64,000 bases of DNA, from positions 544,323 to 608,322 of the forward strand of contig CAUYUJ010022437.1 in the NCBI GenBank assembly GCA_963575745.1, in the 5' to 3' direction. This stretch comes from Prorocentrum cordatum. Taxonomy: Eukaryota > Sar > Dinophyceae > Prorocentrales > Prorocentraceae. Positions within the stretch are counted from its first letter, which is position 1. The number at the start of each line of letters is the position of its first letter. Positions 43,338 to 53,170 of this stretch are shown piece after piece. The translations under genes were made by a program, and so were the position numbers. Below the pieces are notes generated by a model. The model was not told the DNA's origin. It saw only the letters and a list, made by a program, of their open reading frames with translations, and did no database searches.

Positions 43338-43475
43338 CGTGGCGGATATGCCGCCTCGTGGCGGATATGCCGCCTTGTAGCGCAGCCTTCTCACCTTCCA
43401 ACTCGTGGCGGATATGCCGCCCCCGCCCCACCCCTTTGCGCTCCTCCGCCCTTCAGGCGGACATGCCGCCGCCCC
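43338..43475 (+). repeat. GGCGGATATGCCGCC palindromes after cargo gene 1
   Basis: Perfect copies at 43341-43355, 43360-43374 and 43407-43421, and a GGCGGACATGCCGCC at about 43459. They lie in the spacer between cargo genes 1 and 2. Confidence 0.9.
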
Positions 43476-44039
43476 CCTCCCCTACTCGGCCCACTCCGCG
43501 CCCCCGCGCCGCGTCCCTGCGCCCCCCTCTCCGCCGTCAGGCACTGGATCCCACGCCAACTAACGTCGGGGAGACGCCCGCTGCTCGAACGGCGAAGGCG
43601 TTCACCCAGAATGGCCTGGGCGCGCGCGAAGGTACTGACGTTGCCACCGCCCTTTTAACGACGAAAACAAGTGAACCAAGACCTGCACATTCAAAGGGGC
43701 GTCGGTTCATTTATATTTCTGGTGCCCAATGCCACCCTCACTCTGCCCCCTCCCCCGAGACCCCGTCGCAGGAACCAGCGGGGCCCTTCTGAGAGGCCCC
43801 CGAGGGCTCGAGGAGCTCCAAGACTTCAATGGGTCCATGGGCAACCCCCCCCCCCCTCCCGAAGTCTCGCTTCCGCGTCCGATCCCATTTCGGTTCAAGC
43901 CCGCGGCCCGCGGGCGCCCGCGAGCTCGCGCGGGGTCGCCCCCCCCCCTTTCGCGCCGACGCGGGGGCTGGGGCCCGCGCGCCGAGGCTGCGCCGCAGCC
44001 ACCGCGTCGCGCTTGGCGCCTCACACTGCGGCCGCGGCC

Positions 44040-44913
44040 ATGGCAGACAGCGGCAGCGCGTTCGACGCGTTGGAGGCAGCTGCATCGCCAAAACAAGTGG
44101 CCCCGCGTGCGGTCGCCAGGGACGCGCGCATCGCGCGCGAAACTGGCTGGCCGCTCTCGGTCGAACTGTTTTGGCGATTCGGCGCAGGAGATGTTCGGGC
44201 CAGCGATGCAGTTGCTCTCCGACCTTGCGGGCGTGGACAACAACGCAGGGGATCGGTCTTCCTCCGCCAGCGGCAGTCAGCCAGCCAGCGCGCCCACGTT
44301 GGCGGCGCAGCCAGCGCGATCGCGCAGCCCGCGCGCGCCGCGGGCACCGACGACGCCGCCGCGCAGGCGGGGGCCGACGTCGCCGCCGCGGGACCCGCGG
44401 CAGCGGCCTTTCCGCGCCACCCCGCCCTCGGCTCTCGTGCAGGAGCTCGCGTCGCACATGAGGGGCGCGACGCCTGTGGTGGAGGAGCCCCCCGAGGCGG
44501 TGGAGGCGCCTCCCAGCGCGGTGGAGGCGTGCAGGGCGCAGCTGCGAGCCTGGCTGAGCGACCCCGTTGGGAATCCCATCGACTGGCGGTCGGAGAACGC
44601 GCTCGCCGTGCTCAAGGAGTACCAGATGAAGTACGACTACAAGAAGTTCCGCGACCGCGGCCCGCCTGGCCCCGCCATGGGCGGGCCGCAGACGTGGCAG
44701 GGCCAGGCGTGGCGCGCCAATGCGAAGCGCTGGGGGAACCGAGGCGGCGCAAAGCGCGAGATGTACGCGAAGCTGCGCGGCAGCAAGGCAGCGCCGCGGG
44801 TGCGCGAGGCGCACGCCCCCAAGCCTCAGCTGATGCCGCGGGAGCCCAAGGCGCCGAACTTGCCCAAGACGGTGCCTCAGCAGGCGCCGTGGAGGACAGG
44901 CAAGATGAGATGA
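44040..44913 (+). CDS. Cargo gene 2: unknown, two-exon, about 260 residues
   Basis: ATG at 44040 in GCGGCCATGGC. The first 19 codons (MADSGSAFDALEAAASPKQ) join across a 91-nt GT-AG intron (44097-44187, CAA|GTGG to GCAG|GAG) in phase 0 to EMFGPAMQLLSDLAGVDNNA. Then come a Ser/Pro/Arg-rich stretch, a helical ACRAQLRAWLSDPVGNPIDW segment, and a basic tail ending GKMR at TGA 44911-44913. The original frame stays open to 45098 and encodes a Pro-rich tail (PPVPPPPRKAMGPPPPKTM), so an alternative 3' splice or a frameshift could add that tail. No family recognised. The peptide VGNPIDWRSE recurs as a fragment at 49848-49880. Confidence 0.5.
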
Positions 44914-45098
44914 ACCCTCCAGTTCCGCCTCCGCCGCGGAAGGCCATGGGGCCGCCGCCGCCGAAGACTATGCAGCCGCCAGCAGGGAAGCCCAGCATGG
45001 TGCAGCCGAGGGCAGGGAGTCGGCTGCAGCCGACAAGCAAGATGGCACCACCGCCGGCGAAGCCGCGCCCGCCCGCCCGCCCAGATGTCTTCTTGTAG

Positions 45099-45648
45099 GG
45101 TGATCGTGTGGACCTGCAGGCGGGCTGAGGCGCATAGCTTCCGTAATTCGAGCGCGGATAGTTGCAGCTATCCGCGCTGACGCGTCATGGCGCGCCGCCT
45201 CTCCCCGCCTCGTCTCATCTCATCTATCCTCCCCTCTCTTCGTTGCCGATCTATCTCGTTGGCGGGCGCGCCGCCTCTCCCCGCCTGGCGGACAACCGCC
45301 GTTCAGATAAGAGCATCGGCGCGTCGGGTTTGTTCTATGCGGTTGGAGTTTTTTTTTTTTAAAAAAAAAAAAAAACAAAAAAAAAGTCCTTCCCTGAGCC
45401 ACCCATTGGCGGCTAAACCGCCCTGAGGCCTCCCTTGGCGGCCACGCCGCCCTGAGCCCTCCATTGGCGGCTAAAGCGCCGCCGCCGCCGCCTGCTGGCA
45501 TCCCGAAATTTGCGATGCCACCGCGCCTCTTACACAGGTCTGTTTTTGTTGTTGGGACGCTGTATCGGCCCGAATCTAGGCGCGCACAGGCTCGCGGCCC
45601 AGCGGCTTCTGTGCTAGCCGCGGCTCGCGGCTCGGCGGAATCGCTGCC
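45099..45648. other. Spacer with GGCGG palindromes and T12/A14 tract
   Basis: GGCGG-CCGCC palindromes at about 45285, 45408 and 45437; a T-run followed by an A-run at 45349-45385. No gene. The sequence before cargo gene 3 (CGGCTCGGCGGAATCGCTGC) resembles the leader of cargo gene 1. Confidence 0.6.
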
Positions 45649-46287
45649 ATGGCAGGCCAGCAGGGCGAGAAGTCCATCATGTTCGGCTTCAAGTGCCCAC
45701 AGAGCAGCAGCTGCAAAAGGGGCGGCAAGTGGTTCCAGGGAGAGACAGGGGAGGCGGCCAGGAACAAGCTGGTGAACCACCTTCGCGCGTCGCCGTACCA
45801 CGACTTGAGCGAGGAAGAAGCGGAGGCAGCTGCTCTCGCAGTCGTTCCCGACTCTTGGAAAGTCGACCTCGCGGAGTGGCGCCAATGGGAGGATGAGAAG
45901 GCCAACTGGGGCTCCGCCAAAAGGCGCAAGGGGGCGCCGAAGGTCGAGCTGGCGCCAGCTCCTCCACAATCCCGCGTGGAGCGCTCGCACCAGCTGAAGG
46001 ACGCGTTCTCGGAGGGCAGCGGATCGTCAGGCGCAGCTTCGTCAGCCACGGCGGGCATGAGGATGTCCACGGCGTTGGCCAGCCAGATGTCGCCCGATAG
46101 CATCGTGGTGCTCAACGACACCCAGTGCCAGGCTGTGCTCAACTCGTTGCGCCGCGCGCGTACTGCGACGCAGATGCGCGCCCAGATAGCGGAGCGCGCG
46201 GTGAACGCTTTCCGCCAAGAGGAGCAATGCATCGCCGAGTGCGAGGACGTGCTCGCGAGCTGGCTGGTGCGCAACGCGACCTCGTAG
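45649..46287 (+). CDS. Cargo gene 3: unknown, possible zinc-binding N-terminus, 212 residues
   Basis: Complete single-exon frame from ATG 45649 (GCTGCCATGGC) to TAG 46285-46287. C16 and C22 in FKCPQSSSCKRGGKWF, with H44 and H51 in LVNHLRASPYHDL, could bind zinc (C-x5-C-x21-H-x6-H). An acidic/Trp segment (WKVDLAEWRQWEDEKANW), a Ser/Ala-rich linker and a C-terminal helix (RARTATQMRAQIAERAVNAF) follow. From memory, similar 'CKRGGxWF...HLxxSPYH' proteins are common in dinoflagellate genomes, but I cannot verify that here. A DNA-binding role is an inference from the Cys/His pattern. It is the only cargo gene without any break. Confidence 0.65.
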   Translation: MAGQQGEKSIMFGFKCPQSSSCKRGGKWFQGETGEAARNKLVNHLRASPYHDLSEEEAEAAALAVVPDSWKVDLAEWRQWEDEKANWGSAKRRKGAPKVELAPAPPQSRVERSHQLKDAFSEGSGSSGAASSATAGMRMSTALASQMSPDSIVVLNDTQCQAVLNSLRRARTATQMRAQIAERAVNAFRQEEQCIAECEDVLASWLVRNATS

Positions 46288-47467
46288 GTGCAGGTGCACG
46301 GCTGGCAGCACTGATGTCGCCTCAGCATCAGTAGCCTCATTCGCGCAGGCGGCGCGACGCGTCGGCCCTACACGCCCCCCTCCCACTCCTCCAACGCAAT
46401 TTCAATCCACACCCCTGTGTCAGAACAAATTAGGACATCCCCACACACTCCATCCGCACTCAATTCGTGCAGGCCGCCACGCCGAGGTGAATTTTGGCCG
46501 CGCAGGCGGCCGAGTAGCCGCCCCCCAATGCAAGGCGATATGGGGGCGAGTGGGCGAGCGGAGCGGGAGGAAGGTGAGGGAACTTTGGCGGATAAGACAG
46601 GTGGGCGGTTGGATGGGATTTGGCAAAAAGGTTGGTTGGAGAAAACTGCATCCGCACAAGAATGAGTGCGGCTTTTTTTGGATGTGCTGCATCGCCATGT
46701 CCGCCCACCACCCCCATCGCCTTGCACATGATGACGCTCAGGCAGCGCGCCCCGTTCGCGCGCGCTCGCCCGTCTCTTCGCTGCCGCTCAGGCAGCGCGC
46801 CTCGCGTCCGCGCTCGCCCGTCTCTTCGCTGCCGCTCAGGCAGCGGTTTGAAGCGCGCGGCGCCGTCCGCGGTCGGTGGCGCAGGGCGCCGCTCCGCCCC
46901 TGCTGCTCCGCTTAACTAACTCGGCGGACGTGCCGCTACGCCGCCGCCATGCATGTGGCAAAAAAAGTTGGTTGCTATCATGTGTTAGCAAATGCTATCA
47001 CGCGCCTGATAACACCTGTTAACGCCTGATAACATGTTATCAGGTGTTACCAGGTGTTCGCATGGTGTTATCACACGCCTGATAACATATGATAACATAT
47101 GATAACATGATGTCATTTTTGTGTGGTTGTCATGGTACGCGCAATTCATTTCAGTATCCGTATCACCTCGTGCGTCCGCCACGCTTCGAGCGGCCAGTCC
47201 GCTGGCGGCCAATCCGCCTCCCTCGCCGCACCCCTGCACCCTCTCAAGCGGCGAGTCCGCTGGCGGATATGCCGCCCCCTTCATACCTCCCTCCACCCCT
47301 CCCTCCACTTTTGAAGCGGCTAGTCCGCTGGCGGCTATCCCTCCTCACTTACCGCGCGTTTTCTTCGTCATCGCTTCGCGTCCATCTCATCTTGGCATCA
47401 GTTCTCTCGACAGCACGCGGCCGCGCGCGACGCGCGGCTTCTCGCGCGCCAAGGCGGTCGCGCCGCC
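46288..47467. other. Spacer with several short repeats
   Basis: Holds three direct copies of CGCTGCCGCTCAGGCAGCG-like hairpin DNA (46735-46850). Holds GGCGG-CCGCC palindromes at about 46922, 47199 and 47259, and the TGATAACA cluster at 46990-47110. No gene recognised; short frames overlap these repeats. Confidence 0.6.
46990..47110. promoter_or_regulatory. TGATAACA palindrome cluster upstream of cargo gene 4
   Basis: At least six TGATAACA/TGTTATCA words in 120 bp, with a perfect 20-bp palindrome CCTGATAACATGTTATCAGG at 47025-47044. It lies 360-480 bp upstream of the ATG at 47468. The density and symmetry suggest protein binding sites or a satellite; function is inferred. Confidence 0.4.
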
Positions 47468-49454
47468 ATGGCGGGGACGCCGCCCGCTGAAGATCACCAG
47501 CAGCATTCTCTGGCAGTGATGTTCGGAGCAGCCAGGCCGAAAAACAAGGGGGTGATGACCACGGCGCCCGCAGCGAAGCCCCGTGGGAAAGCTGAGCCAT
47601 CGGGGACGCAGATGGCACTGACTGGACAGCTTGCGCCGCCGCCCGCATTGACCGATGCAGGGCCGCCGAAGGCACGCGGGAAAAGCAAAGGCAAGGGCAA
47701 AGGTAAGCACCCCGCAGCGTTGAGGAGGACGGCTCGTGCAGCTGCGTCAGCCACAGCTCCCGCCGAAGAACTGCCTCCTCAGGGCGCAGCGGCTTTGCCA
47801 CCAGAGCCGGACGACGCAGCGTCAGAGGCGGCATCGGGCTCCGAGGAGCGCGGCGACGAGATTGGTTCCGAGCTCGGCGTCAAACAGGATGAGCTTGAGA
47901 GTGCCAAGCGTGAGCTTGAGGAGGAAGAGGCTCCACCGCAGGGCGTGGTAGCCAAGGTTGAGAGCCACTCGCCCGATGCTGCGCATGCGAATGAAGAGCG
48001 CTCGCCCGAGGCGGCAGCGCCGCAGGCGGAGGAGGGGGAGGCAGCTCAGGACGATCCGCCAGCAGGCGCTCCCCAGGTAGGGGAGTTCGTGGATGTGCAT
48101 GGCATCGGGGATAGCATCGTGCGTTGCAACCGCTGCTGTCGCACGGCAAAGGAGTACAACTACAGGATCAGAGCGAATGGTCAGTCGACTTACCAGTGCG
48201 ACGCGTGCAACACGAACGGGGTGCGCCTGTCTCGGAGGTTCGGACAGTGGCCGCCAAAGTGTTTCGCCAAAATGAAGAATGAGTTCAAGCAGCAGTTTCA
48301 CAAGGATCTGGCAGAATATCTTGGGCTGTCGAACCTCGATCGCATTGAAGCCTTCGTAGTCAGCTCAATCACTGTCCAACGGATGGAGGAGGAGCGCGTC
48401 CGCAAGGGTGGCAAGTGCCTTCCGCTGAGGAAGTGGGCGCACGACGGCTTCGACGCGAAAAAGATCGAAGATAATGTGCAGGATAAGAAGTGGAACCCTG
48501 ATCTCGGGGAGTGGACGCACGGGCCGCAATTGGAGGCGGCCTGGAGCGAGACAGCGGAGGCCGCAGTGCGCAACGAGCTGTGCACCGATAAGATGGCGCA
48601 GGCGAAGCAGAGCGGCCCGCGAGCAGCGGCCTCGACGGGCGTCGCAGAGCACGGCGGCGACAAGGGCGACAGAAGCGACGAGAGCGACATGTCCAGATCC
48701 AGGCGGCGCCGCAGGCGCAGGTCTGACAGCCGCAGGAGGAGGAGGCGCAGCATGAGCAGGCGCGACAGCAGGGGCAGGCGCGACAGCAGGGGCAGGCGCG
48801 ACAGCAGGAGCAGACGCCGCGACAGACGTCGCGACACCAACCGCAGCAGGAGCCGCTCGCGCGGCGACCGCGACAGGAGCAAGGGCCGCCGCAAGGGCAG
48901 GAGCAAGAGCCGCGGCAAGAGCAAGGACAGGAGCAAGAGCAGGCCGTTTGGGGCTTCAACGCAGGGGTGTCGCCTGGGCTTCGCATTCGTTTTCGGTGTC
49001 CGTTCAACTCTTCAGGTTCGGATCGGGTTATTGATTTCGCTCGGCTCGAAGTGTTGTCATTTTCGGACAACCCCGAAGGCTCCGCAGGGATAAGGGCGCT
49101 GATAAGGAGCGGGGGCGGCAGGAGGCGAGGGGGAAGGCCGAGCAGGCCAAGAAGGAGACGCAGGAGAAGAACCTGGCGCTGAAGTGGATCGGCACCGCAA
49201 CGGGGCTCGAGACAGAGCTGGACGGGTACCTCGAGCATGAGAAGGCGGACAAGGTGCCGTCATGGGCTGTGAAGAACGCGAAGGCGGCGAGGAAGTCTGT
49301 GGCAGTCATGAAGGCGGTGGCGCAGAAGCGCGTGCACAGCGGCGTGGCGCTGACGATCACGCAGGACGAGGCCATGAGCATCCAGAAGGATGCGAGCTCG
49401 GCGGCGAGGGCCATCGCGGGGATGCTCAAGGAGGCGCAGAAGTACGGCACCTGA
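47468..49454 (+). CDS. Cargo gene 4: zinc-ribbon and RS-domain protein, 613 residues, two exons
   Basis: ATG at 47468 (CGCCGCCATGGC). A Gly/Lys/Pro-rich N-terminus (GKSKGKGKGK, 71-80) is followed by an acidic region. C220-x2-C223 and C244-x2-C247 (YQCDACNTNG) form a likely zinc ribbon. A helical, Trp-containing domain (260-370) leads to an Arg/Ser-rich RS domain (409-491), typical of splicing and RNA-binding proteins. Exon 1 ends at 48942. A 145-nt GC-AG intron (48943-49087, AG|GCCG to CGCAG|G) restores the frame exactly to exon 2 (49088-49454): a charged helix (DKGADKERGRQEARGKAEQA), NLALKWIGTATGLETELDGY and a Lys/Ala-rich helical end at TGA. If unspliced, the frame ends at 49093. The product is probably nuclear and RNA- or DNA-binding. 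No named family. Confidence 0.65.
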
Positions 49455-50244
49455 GCGCCCCATGGTGGCCCAGTACCTCATGAAGTACGGCCTGAAAAAG
49501 GTGCCCTAGCAGGTGGAGTAGGGCCCGAATAAGCCGCGGCCGCTGGGCCGCTCGTGAGCAGGGGCGGCAGTTGGGCCGCTCATGACGAGGTGTGTGATTT
49601 CGCACAATTGCTACTGTTGGTGAAACAACATTTCTTCGTTTGGCGGGGATGCCGCCTTTCCACTCTCGCAAGCCCTTGGCGGACATGCCGCCTTGCCTTC
49701 ATTTGGCGGGGATGCCGCCTTTGCTGCTCATCGCGCTCCGATGCCTCACTTGGCGAGGCGAAACGCTTGCATAACTCCCTCCTGCTCGAGCGCGTCCTGC
49801 TCGAGACCCTACCGCGCGAGCTGTGGCTCGCGAAGGCCAGCGACGCCGTTGGGAATCCCATCGATTGGCGGTCGGAGACGAAGCAGAGGCGAAGCAGCTC
49901 CTTGGCAGGGGCGGCAGTTGGGCCGCTCATGACGAGGTGTGTGATTTCGTACAAGTGTTATTGTTGTTGAAAAACAGTTCTTCGTTGTCATCGCCATCCC
50001 ACTCGTTACCACCGCAGCCCTTCGTTTGGCGGGGATGCCGCCTTTCCACTCTCGCAAGCCCTTGGCGGACATGCCGCCTTGCCTTCATTTGGCGGAGATG
50101 CCGCCTTTGCTGCGCATCGCGCTCGCACCGTTCTCTCGCGTTCCCCAATGACATGATCTGCCACCGCCCCACCCCTCATCCGTAGTCTTTGTGGCTCAAG
50201 GAGGGCCGCTCGAGGTCGCGCCCCCTTCGCGGTCTTGCGCCGCT
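49455..50244 (+). repeat. Spacer: ~190-230-bp direct duplication with palindromes and a gene fragment
   Basis: 49559-49741 and 49906-50128 are direct copies; both start GGGGCGGCAGTTGGGCCGCT and include CATGACGAGGTGTGTGATTT, TTTGGCGGGGATGCCGCC, CTTGGCGGACATGCCGCC and GCCTTGCCTTCATTTGGCGG. Between them, 49800-49885 matches the VGNPIDWRSE coding part of cargo gene 2 and looks like a gene fragment. Confidence 0.8.
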
Positions 50245-50601
50245 ATGGCGAGCATCGCGGGCAAGTACGACGTCGATGACTTCGAGCTCATCGCGACGGA
50301 TGGCAGTGCTTGGAGCTGGGCGACCATGGTGGCGCGGTTCATCGAGTGGCGCAATCGTTGCCGCCATGCACGCGCCGTTGGAGTCAAGGGCCAGATGCTC
50401 ATCGACCAGGCGCGGCAGATGATGGAAGAGGCGCGCCGCACCGAGGAGAAGGGCAAGATGATGCGCGAGATGTCGAAGTAGACGGTGAAGGACATCCCAG
50501 GCAGCATTCGGCACTTCTGCCGCCAGCCGCACCAGGAGAGCTGGGCGGCGATCGGAGCTGGGCCGATAGAGGAGGATGAGGAGGAAGAGGATGGAGGATG
50601 A
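50245..50601 (+). pseudogene. Cargo gene 5: small helical protein with an in-frame TAG
   Basis: ATG at 50245 (GCCGCTATGGC). 78 codons (YDVDDFELIATDGSAWSWAT, then a charged helix QARQMMEEARRTEEKGKMMR) end at TAG 50479-50481. The same frame continues directly (TVKDIPGSIRHFCRQPHQES, WAAIGAGPIEEDEEEEDGG) to TGA at 50599-50601, with normal composition and an acidic end, so the TAG looks like a CAG-to-TAG change or a read-through stop. 118 codons if read through. No family recognised. Confidence 0.5.
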
Positions 50602-51008
50602 GGAGAGGAGGAGGAGGGGGATGAGGAGTTGGAGGCATCACGCGCACCCGCACTAAGAGCCGCCAGCCGCGCCCGTCTCCGAGCTTGAAACCCGAGCTTG
50701 GCTCTAAACGGCTGCGTGCGAGAAAAAGAAATCTCCCTTGCAAGCTCCGTTGCTACGCTCACTCGCGCCTCCGCAATCCCCCCCCCCTCCCCCTCCCCCC
50801 ATGCCCGCCCGCCCGCGTTTTCGGCGGCCACGCCGCCCCTCCCGACCCTTCAGGCGGCTACGCCGCCATGCCCTTCGGCGGCTACTCCGCCCCGCGATCC
50901 ATTCCCGCCTCCACTTCCGTCTCTCTGGCTGCAATTCGTTTTTCTCAACCGCACTGGGCCTCGCGCTGCCCCCCGCCCCCGCCCCTCCCGCGCGCGGGCG
51001 TCGGCGCA
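50602..51008. other. Spacer before the transposase gene
   Basis: GGCGG-CCGCC palindromes at 50823-50837, 50853-50867 and about 50876-50890. Pyrimidine-rich. No gene. Confidence 0.6.
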
Positions 51009-51956
51009 ATGGGGAAACGCGCCCTGCAGGTGGACAAGCAGGTGGAGCAGCGGGCTCGACTGCAACAGTGTCTGGCCCTGCGCGGCGTGTCCGCGGCTTT
51101 GCTCGAGCGAATCGTGACTGCGCTTGGCCATGGCGACGACGCGGGCGATGCTATAGACGTGAGCGCTCGGGCCATGCAGCGATCGCAGACGGCATCCGTG
51201 GCCGATCTCATCAGCGCAGTGCGGCTGCAGCCCAAGATCGGCACGCCTTTCCGATGGAGCGTGGCGCTGCCGCATCGGCTGATGCCGAGGCTCCTGTCGG
51301 ACTGCCCTCTCTGGAGTTCAATGTTTTGGGAAGCGATGCGCCGTTTCCCTGTGTCGCGCGATCGGCCGTGGAGGCTTTTGCTGTACTACGACGACATTGG
51401 CGTGGGCAACGCCTTGAAGATAGATAATCGTCGGAATCAGCTCGCGGTGTATGCGAGTTTCCTCGAGTTCGGATCCTTCTTGCAGAAGGAGGTTGCGTGG
51501 CTGCCGATCGGCACCTTGCGCGTCGTCGTGAAGAAGAGCATCGGCGGCTCGGCCGTGGCGCGGGCATTGCTTCGCGCGCTGTTCCTGGGCCCAGAGAGTC
51601 TGTCGGAGCACGGTGCGCCAATCGGCGGCGTGCACTTTTTCGCCAAGTTCCACCGCTTGATTGCAGACGAGGCGGCTGGAAAAGAGACATTCTGCACCAA
51701 GGGCGCTGCAGGTCTGAGACCGTGCTTGCAATGCAAGAACGTTGTGCTGGATCTGGCGGAATGTCTTGCACACTACGACGACGATGATTACCTCGTGCCT
51801 CTCTGGCGCGCTGACTCGTCGCGCTTTGACCCGCTGTCGTCAGACAAGTTTTTGCAGCAATCTGATGATTTGGCGTCGCTGCGGGACACGACAACCAGAG
51901 CGAACATCGAGAGACTGGAGCCAGGGAGGAAAACATTTCCACCGATCCCCTTCTGA
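51009..51956 (+). CDS. Transposase-like protein, N-terminal and first catalytic half
   Basis: ATG at 51009. 315 codons to TGA. LLLYYDDIGVGNALKIDNRR (D128/D129) matches the first catalytic strand of RNase-H-fold DDE transposases. LIADEAAGK (D220) fits the second aspartate, and PCLQCKNVV (C239-x2-C242) the CxxC found between second D and final E in CACTA/Plavaka-type enzymes (general knowledge; assignment is inference). The frame breaks at 51956 in a 20-22-bp duplication of CCTTCTGATGTTCC with a C run. The later parts lie in the following frames. Its position inside matching TIRs supports a transposase role. Confidence 0.55.
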   Translation: MGKRALQVDKQVEQRARLQQCLALRGVSAALLERIVTALGHGDDAGDAIDVSARAMQRSQTASVADLISAVRLQPKIGTPFRWSVALPHRLMPRLLSDCPLWSSMFWEAMRRFPVSRDRPWRLLLYYDDIGVGNALKIDNRRNQLAVYASFLEFGSFLQKEVAWLPIGTLRVVVKKSIGGSAVARALLRALFLGPESLSEHGAPIGGVHFFAKFHRLIADEAAGKETFCTKGAAGLRPCLQCKNVVLDLAECLAHYDDDDYLVPLWRADSSRFDPLSSDKFLQQSDDLASLRDTTTRANIERLEPGRKTFPPIPF

Positions 51957-52465
51957 TGTTCCCCCCCCCTTCCCTTCTGATGTTCCGGCCCCCGAAGGAG
52001 ACGGCAATGGGCATCACTCTGGATGACCGTTCTCTGGTGGCGTGCCAGGCGTTGCGGACGGTGGCGCCGCCGAGCACATACGTGAGGGACCCCATGCATA
52101 CCATGCTGGCCAGCGGCGGGACCTTGCAGGTCGAAATCTTTGCGCTCCTCAAGGCGGTGAGGGATGTCATCCCCGACGCGTGGGGAACGTGGCGGGATCG
52201 CTGCTCGGCGTGGCGGACTGGCAGACGCGGCAGGAAACCGCCAGCGTTTCTGTTCAGCGTGGCTCGGAAGAAAGCGACCTGCAAGGCGTCGCACTTCGTG
52301 GGCAAGGCGTCGGATTGCTTGGCCGTGTTCCCTTTGATTCGTCATTGGGTGCACACAGAGCTGCGTCCCAGCGGCATGGCGAATGCTGCGGCGCGGTCGT
52401 TCGCGGCGATGGCGAAGTTGCTCGAATTGTACATGCAGGGCAAAAGGACATGCGGCCGCAGCTGA
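51956..52465 (+). pseudogene. Transposase-like protein, middle part
   Basis: Frame +2 relative to the first part, open from the C-run break. TYVRDPMHTMLASGG resembles the 'D-x-(M/L)-H' motif after the CxxC region in Plavaka-like transposases. It ends MQGKRTCGRS at TGA. The next part starts in another frame about 50-60 bp later. Confidence 0.5.
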
Positions 52466-53100
52466 AACACAAACGCTGGCCTGCGCGTTCGAGGATGCAC
52501 CGCGTCGGCCCGCGCGCATCCTCGAGCGCTTAGGTGGCAGGCGGTTCGGCTACGTCCTGAGGATCGGCGCCGTGCCGAACTTGATAGCTGTCTGGAACAA
52601 GGCCGTTTCAATTTCCTTGGCGCTGCACAAAGCCGCGCACGGGCCAGCCCTGATCAAGCCGAAGCACCATTATTTGTGGCACGTCCCCGACCAGCCTGCG
52701 GAGGACGGCATCTGGTTGGACGCCTTCGTGCTCGAGCGGAAGCACAACCTGCCTCGGTCCAGGTCGCAGGAGATCGACAACCCTGCGAATTTCGAGCTGT
52801 CGGCCTTGACGGCGATGCTCGCCTGCTTCCTGGAGGACGCGGAGGAGGCGCCGCGCTCCCGCGCCAAAGCGTGGCGCACGCCAGAGCTGGACAGTACGTT
52901 CGGGCACTCGGGGCGCAACCTTGCATGCCCTTTGCGGAGGAAGATGGGCTGGGAGAGGGGAAGGCGGTTTGCCGCCGAGGCGGCTTGCCGCCAGGAGGAG
53001 GAGGAGGAGGAGGAGGAGGAGGAGGAGGAGGAACCCCTCCGCAGGGCTGAAACGTGGACCAGCAGAGAGGCGTCGATCGACGGCCAGATGTACGGCAGCC
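52440..53100 (+). pseudogene. Transposase-like protein, third part with LERKH
   Basis: PKHHYLWHVPDQPAEDGIWL then DAFVLERKHNLPRS supplies the likely final Glu of a D-D-E set, followed by a helical region and RHSGRN-type basic sequence. A (GAG)14 tract at 52998-53035 adds poly-Glu, and GGCGG-N4/5-CCGCC palindromes at about 52962-52990 lie inside the frame (FAAEAACRQ). The signal then leaves this frame at a C8-A11 run (53152-53171). Confidence 0.5.
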
Positions 53101-53170
53101 AGGACAGACGGCGCAACCAACCTTGGTATTTAGGGGTGCACATGCGTGCGCCCCCCCCAAAAAAAAAAAA

